From the NCBI GenBank assembly GCA_944320595.1, contig CALUIB010000004.1, forward strand, positions 84,730 through 148,729: a stretch of DNA of 64,000 nt. The letters are read 5' to 3'. The translations under genes and the position numbers were made by a program. This stretch comes from an uncultured Muribaculaceae bacterium (lineage in GTDB: Bacteria > Bacteroidota > Bacteroidia > Bacteroidales > Muribaculaceae). Shown in pieces: positions 35,249 to 42,904 of the stretch. Within the stretch, counting starts at the first letter, position 1; every line of letters begins with the position of its first letter. The notes under the pieces are model-generated. The model was not told the origin of the DNA. It saw only the letters and a program-made list of their open reading frames with translations, and did no database searches.

Positions 35249-36547
35249 ATGGAACGACTGATGCAATATGTGTGGCAACACAAGCTGTGGAGTGCCGACC
35301 GCATGACCACCAACGATGGCCGGCGTGTGCGCGTCATTGACCCTGGCGTACTTAATACCGATGCCGGCCCCGACTTCTTCAATGCAAAAGTGGAAATCGA
35401 CGGTGAAATGTGGGTGGGAAACGTGGAGATGCACCTGCGAGCATCGGACTGGCGCAGGCACGGGCACGACCGCGACCGTACCTACGACTCGGTGATACTG
35501 CACGTGGTGGAAAAGGACGACGCGCCTGTCACACGCAGCAACGGCGAGCGGATACCGCAAATGGTGCTGCGATGCTCTCCGGCATTCTACGACAGTTATA
35601 CGAGGCTCGTCAGTGCCCCGGCAACCGAACTGCCCTGCGCGGCAAAAATAAGGGAGATGCCGCCGCTTGCCATCACCGAGTGGGTGGAATCGCTCGCATT
35701 CGAGCGGCTAAACGAGAAAGTGGAACGGCTGTCGGCACTTTACGACACATTCTGCGGCAGCTGGCAAGACATCTGCTACGTGGCCATCTCGCGCAGCCTT
35801 GGCTTCGGCATCAACAACGACGCTTTCGAGATGCTTGCGCGGCGCACCCCGCTGCGGCTGCTGCACAAGCACAGCGACTCGCTGTTCCAGCTTGAGGCCC
35901 TGCTATTCGGGCAAGCCGGTTTCTTCGATGCGCCGCCTCATGGAAAAGGCGATGAATATTTCATGCGCCTTGCACGTGAATACCAGTTCCTGGCCGACAA
36001 GTTCCAACTAAAACCCATGGACGGAAGCATGTGGAAATCATTCAGGGTGAGGCCGCAAAATTTCCCATACCGTCGCATAGCCCTGCTGGCACGATTTGTG
36101 GAGGGCGGTTTCAGCTTGATGCAATCGATACTCGATGCGCACAGCGAGAAAGAACTGCGGCGGCTGTTCGCAGTCGAGCTGTCGGGCTACTGGGCATCGC
36201 ATTACACATTTGGCGGAGCACCCTCCGAGGTGCCTGCACGGGTACTTGGCAATGCATCAATCGACATCCTGCTCATCAACGCCGTGGCTCCGCTTTACTA
36301 TGCCTACGGGTCGCGATGCGGCGATTACGAGACTGCCGAACGCGCGGTGACACTGCTCGAAAGCCTCCGCCCCGAACGCAACAGCATTGTGGCCACATTC
36401 ACAGCGGCAGGCATAAAGTGCCCCGACGCACTCACCTCGCAGGCACTTATACAGCTGCGCCGCCGCTATTGCGAGGCACGGAAGTGCCTGTATTGCGCCA
36501 TCGGCCACCGCCTGCTTAGCGATGCCGCATCGGGTCACAGCCAGTAA
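35249..36547 (+). CDS. DUF2851 family protein
   Basis: 432 residues matching the Bacteroidetes/Chlorobi family DUF2851 along its whole length. The N-terminal signature LMQYVWQHKLW followed by VIDPGVLNTDAGPDFFNAKV and GNVEMHLRASDW is typical, as are GFGINNDAFEMLAR in the middle and the cysteine-rich CEARKCLYCAIGHRLL near the end. The function is unknown. No signal peptide or membrane segment. It is a single gene between the NUDIX gene and asnA. Confidence 0.9.
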   Translation: MERLMQYVWQHKLWSADRMTTNDGRRVRVIDPGVLNTDAGPDFFNAKVEIDGEMWVGNVEMHLRASDWRRHGHDRDRTYDSVILHVVEKDDAPVTRSNGERIPQMVLRCSPAFYDSYTRLVSAPATELPCAAKIREMPPLAITEWVESLAFERLNEKVERLSALYDTFCGSWQDICYVAISRSLGFGINNDAFEMLARRTPLRLLHKHSDSLFQLEALLFGQAGFFDAPPHGKGDEYFMRLAREYQFLADKFQLKPMDGSMWKSFRVRPQNFPYRRIALLARFVEGGFSLMQSILDAHSEKELRRLFAVELSGYWASHYTFGGAPSEVPARVLGNASIDILLINAVAPLYYAYGSRCGDYETAERAVTLLESLRPERNSIVATFTAAGIKCPDALTSQALIQLRRRYCEARKCLYCAIGHRLLSDAASGHSQ

Positions 36548-36601
36548 ATTGCCATTTTGTCAGGCATTTTCACAAAAAACATAGCATAATGTCATTAAAA
36601 A

Positions 36602-36632
36602 TTTGCATTATATGAAATTTTGCTTACCTTTG
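36602..36632 (+). promoter_or_regulatory. asnA promoter
   Basis: TTTG (36602-36605), exactly 19 bp, then TACCTTTG (36625-36632): a full Bacteroidetes promoter match 20 bp before the start codon. Confidence 0.7.
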
Positions 36633-36651
36633 TGGGCAAAACAATGAAACT

Positions 36652-37686
36652 ATGGCACTAATTATTCCTAAAAGGTACAAGCAAAAATTGCTACCCGAAA
36701 CCACCGAAGTGGCTATAAAGTTAATAAAAGACCGTTTCCAGAAACAGCTGGCACGCGAGCTTAACCTGCGCCGAGTGACTGCACCGCTATTTGTGCTTGC
36801 AGGAACAGGCATCAACGACGACCTCAACGGCGTGGAGCCGCCGGTATCGTTTGGCATATCCTGCATGGGCGGACGGAGAGCCGAGGTTGTACACTCGCTT
36901 GCAAAATGGAAAAGAATGAAACTCGGCGCATACGGCATCGACCCGGGATATGGCCTGTACACCGACATGAACGCCATCCGCACGTCGGAAGACCTCGACA
37001 ACCTGCACTCGCTTTACGTCGATCAATGGGACTGGGAGCAGACCATAGCCGAGGAGAACCGCACTCTTGACTACTTGAAACAGACAGTTGGAAAGATTTA
37101 CCATGCCGTGAAGGAAACCGAGTGGATGATATACGAAAAATTCCCACATATCACCCCACGGCTGCCCGAGTCGATAACATTCCTGCATTCCGAAGAGCTG
37201 TTGCAAATGTACCCCGACGCATCGCCAAGGGAGCGGGAGGCACGTGCCGCCAAGCAACACGGGGCGATTTTCATCATAGGCATAGGCTCAGAACTGAGCA
37301 ACGGAGAAAAGCACGACGGTCGAGCTCCCGACTATGACGACTGGATTACCGAGAACAGCGACGGATACCGTGGGCTGAACGGCGACATAGTGCTGTGGGA
37401 TTCGGTGCTTGAAACACCTTTCGAGCTGTCGTCGATGGGCATTCGCGTGAGTGCCGACTCCCTCATGCGGCAACTAGAAGTATGCCATTGCACCGAACGG
37501 GCATCGTTGCCGTTCCACAAGTCACTGCTTGCCGGTGAATTGCCCTACTCCATAGGCGGCGGAATCGGACAAAGCCGCCTGTGCATGTTCCTGCTGCAAA
37601 AAGCCCACATAGGCGAAGTGCAAGCAAGCATCTGGCCCGAGGAGCAAATCGCCACCTGCGCCCGGCACGGAATACACCTTATGTAA
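36652..37686 (+). CDS. asnA: Aspartate--ammonia ligase (asparagine synthetase A)
   Basis: 344 residues, the usual AsnA length. This class II aminoacyl-tRNA-synthetase-like enzyme makes asparagine from aspartate, ammonia and ATP. Conserved stretches include VTAPLFVLAGTGINDDLNG, MNAIRTSEDLDNLHSLYVDQ, a central YVDQWDWE and the C-terminal motif 3-like GGGIGQSRLCMFLLQKAHIGEV. An AsnC/Lrp-type regulator gene faces it 395 bp downstream. A dispersed palindromic repeat starts at its stop codon. Confidence 0.96.
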   Translation: MALIIPKRYKQKLLPETTEVAIKLIKDRFQKQLARELNLRRVTAPLFVLAGTGINDDLNGVEPPVSFGISCMGGRRAEVVHSLAKWKRMKLGAYGIDPGYGLYTDMNAIRTSEDLDNLHSLYVDQWDWEQTIAEENRTLDYLKQTVGKIYHAVKETEWMIYEKFPHITPRLPESITFLHSEELLQMYPDASPREREARAAKQHGAIFIIGIGSELSNGEKHDGRAPDYDDWITENSDGYRGLNGDIVLWDSVLETPFELSSMGIRVSADSLMRQLEVCHCTERASLPFHKSLLAGELPYSIGGGIGQSRLCMFLLQKAHIGEVQASIWPEEQIATCARHGIHLM

Positions 37687-37775
37687 TTAATTAAGAATGA
37701 GGAATGGGCCAGGCATTAGACTAATTAGACAAATTGGGCTAATAAATTCCCCATTCCTAATTCCTCATTAAAATT
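37684..37775. repeat. Dispersed palindromic intergenic repeat, copy 3
   Basis: Left arm AATTAAGAATGAGGAATGGG, core ACTAATTAGACAAATTGGGCTA and right arm CCCCATTCCTAATTCCTCAT are laid out as in copy 1. The arms are inverted with few mismatches. Confidence 0.6.
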
Positions 37776-37779
37776 AAAA

Positions 37780-37804
37780 CCGGCTACCTAACAAAGGCAA
37801 CCGG
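37780..37804 (-). terminator. Terminator of the candidate small RNA
   Basis: Ten-pair stem with two G-T pairs and a five-base loop, followed on the minus strand by TTTTAATTTT. Confidence 0.6.
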
Positions 37805-37807
37805 AAT

Positions 37808-37855
37808 CTAAATAAACACGGAAATTATAGCTTTGAAATTGTCTAAAATCCCCAT
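37808..37855 (-). CDS. Possible 15-aa peptide (speculative)
   Basis: ATG at 37855, TAG at 37808, encoding MGILDNFKAIISVFI, a short hydrophobic amphipathic peptide of the size and character of type I toxins or phenol-soluble-modulin-like peptides. The upstream bases are A/T-rich as usual for Bacteroidetes starts. A chance ORF of this length is common, so the case rests only on its position between a promoter and a terminator. Confidence 0.2.
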   Translation of the reverse strand: MGILDNFKAIISVFI

Positions 37856-37919
37856 TAACGATTTATCTTTAACATAAAGACAGGTTTTTAGCAGTTTTTC
37901 TAAGGTTAAGCTTGTAGTA

Positions 37920-37927
37920 CAAAAGTA
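37920..37927 (-). promoter_or_regulatory. -7 box of the candidate small RNA
   Basis: Reads TACTTTTG on the minus strand, matching TAnnTTTG. A good -33 TTTG was not found. Confidence 0.4.
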
Positions 37928-37949
37928 GCTCATGGCGCGGGCATCGCAC

Positions 37950-37985
37950 TTGTAAAATCGCGCATTTATTTTGTAAAATCGCGCA
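37950..37985. repeat. Direct repeat TTGTAAAATCGCGCA x2, 21-bp period
   Basis: Perfect 15-bp copies at 37950-37964 and 37971-37985. The 21-bp spacing (two helical turns) and position just upstream of the candidate small-RNA promoter fit tandem binding sites. Confidence 0.6.
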
Positions 37986-38081
37986 CATCTGCTGTTTTAT
38001 GGTTGTAAAAACAGGCAAATGCGCGTCTTTACAAGCCTGCGGCGGCTCTTCCGGCACTCCACAAGCCGTCATGCACCTGCC

Positions 38082-38552
38082 TTATTCCTCTTCGTCGAAT
38101 GTCACAGGTATCTCCCTGTTCATGCTCATTTCAAGGGAAATCAACGTCTCGGTTTCGGTGACGCCCGGTATGTGCTGTATTTTCCCGTTAAGCAGTTCCA
38201 TCAAGTGCTGGTTGTCGCGGGCATACAATTTTATAAGCATCGTATATGGGCCAGTTGTGAAATGGCACTCCACCACCTCGCGTATCTTTTCAAGTTCGGG
38301 TACCACGTCACGGTACATCGAGCCGCGTTCAAGTTTCACGCCTATATAAGTGCAGGTTGCATACCCCAGCACCTTGGGGTCCACATTATACCCCGAGCCG
38401 GTAATCACATTCATGTCAATCATCCGCTGAATGCGCTGGTGTATGGCCGCACGCGACACGCCGCATTCCACGGCAACGTCTTTCGACGGTATGCGTGCGT
38501 TTTTCATTATTATTTGCAGTATCCTACGGTCAAGGTTGTCAATCTTCTCCAT
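38082..38552 (-). CDS. Lrp/AsnC family transcriptional regulator
   Basis: 156 residues from the ATG at 38552 (a GTG two codons earlier is possible). The N-terminal HTH is NLDRRILQIIMKNARIP then VAVECGVSRAAIHQRIQRM, followed by the linker VITGSGYNVDPKVLGY and the RAM/AsnC ligand-binding domain (TTGPYTMLIKLYARDNQHL). Such proteins form octamers and sense amino acids. The gene faces asnA, so control of asnA by asparagine, as AsnC does in E. coli, is a reasonable inference. Confidence 0.93.
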   Translation of the reverse strand: MEKIDNLDRRILQIIMKNARIPSKDVAVECGVSRAAIHQRIQRMIDMNVITGSGYNVDPKVLGYATCTYIGVKLERGSMYRDVVPELEKIREVVECHFTTGPYTMLIKLYARDNQHLMELLNGKIQHIPGVTETETLISLEMSMNREIPVTFDEEE

Positions 38553-38574
38553 ATCCACATGATTAAATTAGGTG

Positions 38575-38582
38575 CAAATATA
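38575..38582 (-). promoter_or_regulatory. -7 box of the Lrp/AsnC gene
   Basis: Reads TATATTTG on the minus strand, 22 bp before the ATG. Confidence 0.45.
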
Positions 38583-38667
38583 TAGCATTTTTTCAACAAA
38601 TAAGCCATTTTGCCGTCAAAATGTTTTGATATTTCGACATTTTAACCGTTTTTGAGGCAAAGTCAAC

Positions 38668-38714
38668 ACAAAAAACACCGCCGCAGCGACTTTCGCTTGC
38701 AGTCACTGCGGCGG
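38668..38714 (-). terminator. Terminator of the FKBP operon
   Basis: CCGCCGCAGCGACT (38678-38691) pairs with AGTCACTGCGGCGG (38701-38714) with one mismatch; the minus strand continues GGTGTTTTTTG. Confidence 0.85.
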
Positions 38715-38793
38715 CTTGTATTGTGTGTGCGGCTGCACTACGCCCCCACTTAATCGGTGGGGACAGCGAACAGGGCGCACATATATTCACCTA

Positions 38794-39648
38794 TTATTTC
38801 TTCTTGGCTACCTCCACGCCGGTGGTCTCTACCTCGAAGATAAGCGTCTCGTTAGGCTCTATGACACTGTTCCCATCTACACCGTATGCAAGGTCGCCCG
38901 GCACGTAAAGTATATAAGATGCACCAGGGCTCATCAGCAGCAAGCCTTCCTTGAAACCGCGCACCACGCGCATAGGGCTCATTGCCACAGCCTCCTTCGA
39001 CTCGTCGAAAGTGCTGCCGTCGATTTTAGTGCCCTTATACTTCACCATTATGCGGTCGGTAGTCTTGAACAGCTTGCCGTTGCCCGGTTTTACCACCTTA
39101 TAGGCAAGCCCGCTTTCGGTCACCTTCACCGTCGAATCCTTGGCTACAAGTTCCTTGATGAACTTTTCACCGGCCTCGCGGTTGGCTATGGCCTTCGGGT
39201 TGCGCTCCTTTGCGGCACGTATCTCCTTCTGCATCATCATGTTCACCATACCCTGCATGGTCATTGGGTTTACAGTAGAGTCGCTAAGGAAAGCCTTCTT
39301 GAACTGTGCCACCAGCAGATAGGTGTTAAGTTCCAGCTGCTGTTGCTCCTTGAGGCTCTTCACCATGTTGATGAGGTTTGCACCCATTATCATGCCTTGG
39401 CGGTAGCTGTCATCGGCGGTATCCACGTTGATAGCCATTTCAAACCCACGCATGAAAGCGTCCTTGTCGAAAGTCGAATCGGTGCGAGTGAATTGCTCGG
39501 CCATGCCATAGCCATACATTTCACCCATCGTCATGCTCAGTGTATCGAGCGAAGTCTTCACTTCTCCGCTGTCGGCCACGCCGTTGCAGCTCACCAATGA
39601 AGATGCGGCCACAATGGCGGCGGCAGCCAAAATAGAAATCTTTTTCAT
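38794..39648 (-). CDS. FKBP-type peptidyl-prolyl isomerase lipoprotein
   Basis: 284 residues. The signal peptide ends in the lipobox ASSLVSC (cysteine at about 21), so the protein is a lipoprotein. An N-terminal dimerisation domain of the FKBP-N type (about 30-165) precedes the FKBP domain (about 170-280), with DRIMVKYKGTKIDGSTFDES, VVRGFKEGLLLMSPG and YVPGDLAYG. Several active-site aromatic residues of FKBP12 are replaced, so it may act mainly as a chaperone. It forms an operon with a cytoplasmic FKBP 38 bp upstream. Confidence 0.92.
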   Translation of the reverse strand: MKKISILAAAAIVAASSLVSCNGVADSGEVKTSLDTLSMTMGEMYGYGMAEQFTRTDSTFDKDAFMRGFEMAINVDTADDSYRQGMIMGANLINMVKSLKEQQQLELNTYLLVAQFKKAFLSDSTVNPMTMQGMVNMMMQKEIRAAKERNPKAIANREAGEKFIKELVAKDSTVKVTESGLAYKVVKPGNGKLFKTTDRIMVKYKGTKIDGSTFDESKEAVAMSPMRVVRGFKEGLLLMSPGASYILYVPGDLAYGVDGNSVIEPNETLIFEVETTGVEVAKKK

Positions 39649-39686
39649 TTCCCTCTGTGTTTATATTGATTTGTTAAGTTATTGTG

Positions 39687-40271
39687 TTATCCCACCTTTA
39701 TCAGCTGAATGTCGAAGATAAGCGTCATGTTGGGGCCGATGATGCCGCCCGCGCCTTGCGGCCCGTAAGCGAGGTCCGACGGCACGAATATACGCCACTC
39801 GGCACCCTGTTTCATCATTTGCAGGGCCTCGACCCACCCGGGTATCACCTGCGTGACACCGAATGTGGCAGGCTCGCCGCGCTCGACCGAGCTGTCGAAC
39901 ACACGCCCGTCGATAAGTGCTCCCGTGTAGTGCACGGTCACCGTGTCGGTAGGCTTTGGCGACACCCCTTCGCCCTCCTTGATTATCTCATATTGCAGCC
40001 CGCTTGCCGTGGTGTGCACCTCCGGCCGCTTGGCATTCTCGGCCAGGTATTGCTCGCCGGCTTTCTTGTTCACTTCTTGCAGGCGGTTTTCCATCTCGGC
40101 AAAGAAACGGTTCACCGTCTGTTTCGCCTCGTCGAGCGACATTTGCGAAAGGTCGCCTTTGTAAGCTGCCTCCACGCCGGCAGCGAAATCGCCATAATTG
40201 ATGCTCTCGATGCCCGAGCGCATGAAATTGTTCCCCATGCTCAAACCCAAGGCATAACTTAATTTATCCAT
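39687..40271 (-). CDS. FKBP-type peptidyl-prolyl isomerase (FklB-like)
   Basis: 194 residues with no signal peptide. An FKBP-N domain (MDKLSYALGLSMGNNF to about residue 85) is followed by a canonical FKBP domain: DTVTVHYTGALIDGRVFDSS, VIPGWVEALQMMKQG and FVPSDLAYGPQGAGGIIGPN. It catalyses proline cis-trans isomerisation in the cytoplasm. It is the first gene of the two-gene FKBP operon; the two proteins are paralogues, one cytosolic and one lipid-anchored. Confidence 0.93.
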   Translation of the reverse strand: MDKLSYALGLSMGNNFMRSGIESINYGDFAAGVEAAYKGDLSQMSLDEAKQTVNRFFAEMENRLQEVNKKAGEQYLAENAKRPEVHTTASGLQYEIIKEGEGVSPKPTDTVTVHYTGALIDGRVFDSSVERGEPATFGVTQVIPGWVEALQMMKQGAEWRIFVPSDLAYGPQGAGGIIGPNMTLIFDIQLIKVG

Positions 40272-40357
40272 ATAATTGATGTTTCATTTACTGCTTAAAC
40301 AATTGTGCGTTAACGGCATGGCACCAGCAAGCAGGCACCCGCCATGCTAATCGGCTA

Positions 40358-40365
40358 CAAAGGTA
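40358..40365 (-). promoter_or_regulatory. -7 box of the FKBP operon
   Basis: Reads TACCTTTG on the minus strand, 87 bp before the ATG; this implies a leader of about 80 nt. Confidence 0.4.
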
Positions 40366-40409
40366 GAGTTAAAAATAATCGCAGGCATTATATTTTCAGT
40401 AAAAAATAT

Positions 40410-40417
40410 TAAATTTG
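40410..40417 (+). promoter_or_regulatory. -7 box of the sirtuin gene
   Basis: TAAATTTG, divergent from the FKBP promoter; the -33 region is not well conserved. Confidence 0.4.
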
Positions 40418-40467
40418 CAATTAGGCAATAACGCAAAAGCATATTTAAAACCCAAATTACGAGTGTC

Positions 40468-41169
40468 ATGAAAAAATTAGTGGTTTCAACCGGAGCCGGC
40501 ATAAGTGCCGAAAGCGGGCTATCGACCTACCGCGATGCCGGCGGCCTATGGGACAATTACCCAGTGATGCAAGTGGCCTCGGCCGACGGGTTCCGCCGCG
40601 ACCCTGCACTGATACACCGTTTCTACAACGAACGCCGCGAGCAGCTCGTGGGCTGCAAGCCCAATGCCGCGCACTACGGGCTGAAGGAGCTTGAACGGCA
40701 CTTCGACGTGAGGATTATAACGCAAAACGTCGATGACCTGCACGAACGCGCAGGCAGCACACACGTGCTGCACCTGCATGGCGAACTGATGAAAGTGCGC
40801 TCGATGACGCACCCCGAGCGCGTGTATGACGTGCGCGACGTAACCGGCGGCAGCCTTGAGACCTCGCTCGACACGCGCGACCCGTATGGCGACCCCGTCC
40901 GCCCGCACATAGTGTTCTTCCAGGAACCGGTGCCAAATTTCGCCCCGGCCGCCGAACTTGTGGAGCAGGCCGACATATTCGTGGTGATTGGCACGTCGCT
41001 CGTGGTTTACCCTGCCGCAAGCCTCATCTCATACGTCAAGAGCGGAGTACCCATCTATTACATCGACCCCCACCCGGCCGACACCGGCTCGCTGCCAGTG
41101 ACCGTAATACGCGAAAAGGCCACCACCGGGGTGCAAAAACTCGCCCAAATGCTCCTCCACGGCTCCTGA
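40468..41169 (+). CDS. Sir2-family NAD-dependent protein deacylase, zinc cysteines absent
   Basis: 233 residues. The NAD-binding motifs are VSTGAGISAESGLSTYRDAG (residues about 6-24) and IITQNVDDLHERAG (about 85-98), with the catalytic histidine in LHLHGEL. FYNERREQL supplies the Y-x-x-R pair that in E. coli CobB and human SIRT5 favours succinyl or malonyl lysine, so desuccinylase activity is likely. The four cysteines of the usual zinc ribbon are missing; only one cysteine is present in the whole protein. It is a single gene with its own promoter. Confidence 0.93.
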   Translation: MKKLVVSTGAGISAESGLSTYRDAGGLWDNYPVMQVASADGFRRDPALIHRFYNERREQLVGCKPNAAHYGLKELERHFDVRIITQNVDDLHERAGSTHVLHLHGELMKVRSMTHPERVYDVRDVTGGSLETSLDTRDPYGDPVRPHIVFFQEPVPNFAPAAELVEQADIFVVIGTSLVVYPAASLISYVKSGVPIYYIDPHPADTGSLPVTVIREKATTGVQKLAQMLLHGS

Positions 41170-41317
41170 CCATGCGGCCACACTGCGGCAAAGGCAGCAT
41201 CTTATTTGCAAGTTTTTAGGAAATAGATTAACTTTGTATTTGTAATTGTGGCACTGCCCCACGCTTGCGATGTGGCTGCCACGGGATAATGCAATTAGCA
41301 CAACCGACAACGACACG

Positions 41318-41992
41318 ATGAAAGTCAAAATACACCGCGAAGGTCTTAACATACTGTTAGCACTGCTGTTCATACTGCTGCTAATCAACATTTCGGCGTG
41401 GGTGTTCATTGAATACAAGATAATTCCTTCCATATTCATTGCCATATCCACCGTTATGTATCTGCTGGCCGTGAACTTCTTCCGCAGCCCGCGCCGCCGT
41501 TTCAAGGGCGACCCGGAGGGTGCCGTCGTGGCATCGGCCGACGGTACGGTGGTGGCTCTTGAGGAGGTATATGAAGACGAGTACCTGCACTGCAACGTCA
41601 TCCAGCTGTCGATTTTCATGTCGATATTCAACGTGCACGCCAATTGGCCCTCGGTGGAAGGCCGGGTGGAATACGTCAAGCACCATTCGGGGCGTTTCCT
41701 CGCCGCCTACCTGCCCAAGTCGAGCAGCGAAAACGAGCGTTCGGCCATAGTGATACGTGCCAAGAACGGCCAGGAGGTGCTGATGCGGCAAATTGCCGGG
41801 GCCATAGCCCGACGCATTGTCACCTACGCCCAGCCAGGCGACTACGTTACACTCGACCGCCACATCGGTTTCATAAAATTCGGGTCGCGCGTCGATATTT
41901 TCCTGCCGCTCGATGCCGAAATATTGGTGAAATTAGGCGACAAGACGGTGGGCGGAATAACACAAGTGGCGCGGCTGAAAAGCAAGCAATAA
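41318..41992 (+). CDS. psd: Phosphatidylserine decarboxylase (short, PSD-B type)
   Basis: 224 residues from the ATG at 41318; an upstream in-frame extension lacks any conserved sequence. Two transmembrane segments lie near the N-terminus (about 8-50). Conserved parts include the FMSIFNVHANWPSVEG region with the catalytic histidine and the C-terminal self-cleavage site in IKFGSRVDIF, where the serine becomes the pyruvoyl group. It makes phosphatidylethanolamine from phosphatidylserine. pssA starts 50 bp downstream, so substrate and product enzymes are coupled. Confidence 0.94.
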   Translation: MKVKIHREGLNILLALLFILLLINISAWVFIEYKIIPSIFIAISTVMYLLAVNFFRSPRRRFKGDPEGAVVASADGTVVALEEVYEDEYLHCNVIQLSIFMSIFNVHANWPSVEGRVEYVKHHSGRFLAAYLPKSSSENERSAIVIRAKNGQEVLMRQIAGAIARRIVTYAQPGDYVTLDRHIGFIKFGSRVDIFLPLDAEILVKLGDKTVGGITQVARLKSKQ

Positions 41993-42042
41993 CGACAACT
42001 GCTCACACATTTTCTCGATACCATTTTTTTGCACCCAACATC

Positions 42043-42792
42043 ATGAACCTGCTTGAACCTATAAAGAACAACATACCCAACGCCATCACCTGCCTCAATC
42101 TGCTTTCGGGCTGCCTTGCCTGCATTTGTGCATCGCATGGCAGCGAGCATATAGGCGGCGACCCAGTGGCAATCACCTATTACCAGCTGGCTTTCATAAT
42201 GATAGCCGCCGCAGCTGTGTTCGATTTCTTCGACGGCTTTGTGGCGCGGCTGCTCGGGGCGGTATCGTCGATAGGCAAGGAGCTCGATTCGCTCTCCGAC
42301 TGCGTGAGTTTCGGCCTTGCTCCCGCGCTCATCTTGTATTTCATGTTGCGCGAGCTATACCCGTCGTCGTGGGTGGCATATAGCGCGTTGCTCGTTGCCG
42401 TATTCGGGGCTGTGAGGCTGGCACGGTTCAACACCGACGACAGCCAGGCCACATCGTTCGTGGGGCTACCCATCCCGGCCAATGCCATCTTCTGGATAGG
42501 CTTTTGCGATTATTTCTATGCCATAGAGCCGGCCGGCGAGGCAGGCCTGTGGGTTGCATTCGCGGCAGTAGTGCTGCTAAGCTATGCCATGGTGTCGCGC
42601 CTGCGAATGTTCTCGCTAAAGTTCAAAAGCTACGGCTTGTGCGGCAATGTGCACCGCTACCTGCTCGTGGCAGGCACAGTGGCTGCCATTGTGCTGCTCG
42701 GGGTGAAAGGGCTGGCCGTGTCGATAATATTCTATTTCGTGCTGGCACTGCTTTTCCTGCGGCAAGAAAAAGACGCAGTTTCGCACCGATAA
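42043..42792 (+). CDS. pssA: CDP-diacylglycerol--serine O-phosphatidyltransferase
   Basis: 249 residues with about seven transmembrane helices. The CDP-alcohol phosphotransferase signature D-G-x2-A-R-x8-G-x3-D-x3-D is seen as DGFVARLLGAVSSIGKELD followed by SLSD (about residues 63-85). It makes phosphatidylserine from CDP-diacylglycerol and serine, feeding psd. The ATG at 42043 is chosen because it begins MNLLEPIKNNIPNAITCLNL, the usual N-terminus; a longer frame runs antisense-free into psd and is not likely. Confidence 0.94.
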   Translation: MNLLEPIKNNIPNAITCLNLLSGCLACICASHGSEHIGGDPVAITYYQLAFIMIAAAAVFDFFDGFVARLLGAVSSIGKELDSLSDCVSFGLAPALILYFMLRELYPSSWVAYSALLVAVFGAVRLARFNTDDSQATSFVGLPIPANAIFWIGFCDYFYAIEPAGEAGLWVAFAAVVLLSYAMVSRLRMFSLKFKSYGLCGNVHRYLLVAGTVAAIVLLGVKGLAVSIIFYFVLALLFLRQEKDAVSHR

Positions 42793-42904
42793 AAATCCTC
42801 CAGATAGTAACACGCATCCTTTTCACCTTACCCCCCCATCCGAGGCACTGCCGTAAGGTATGGAACTATTTCGTAACTTTATGGCGGCATATAAATAAGG
42901 AAAT

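Larger units (their letters stand above)
37772..37913 (-). ncRNA. Candidate small RNA or tiny-peptide mRNA between asnA and lrp
   Basis: A minus-strand -7 box TACTTTTG (37920-37927) is followed about 110 nt later by a hairpin (37780-37804, CCGGTTGCCT with AGGTAGCCGG) and then TTTTAATTTT, giving a transcript of about 140 nt. Inside it a 15-codon ORF (37808-37855) ends just before the terminator. No known RNA family was recognised. Confidence 0.4.

Noticed and set aside
37869..38072. A 67-codon minus-strand ORF downstream of the Lrp/AsnC gene
   Set aside because: It runs across the direct repeats and the small-RNA promoter and has no recognisable protein character.
41644..42042. Longer pssA frame starting inside psd
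   Set aside because: The extension overlaps the conserved psd frame and is arginine/alanine-rich shadow sequence; the ATG at 42043 matches the family N-terminus.
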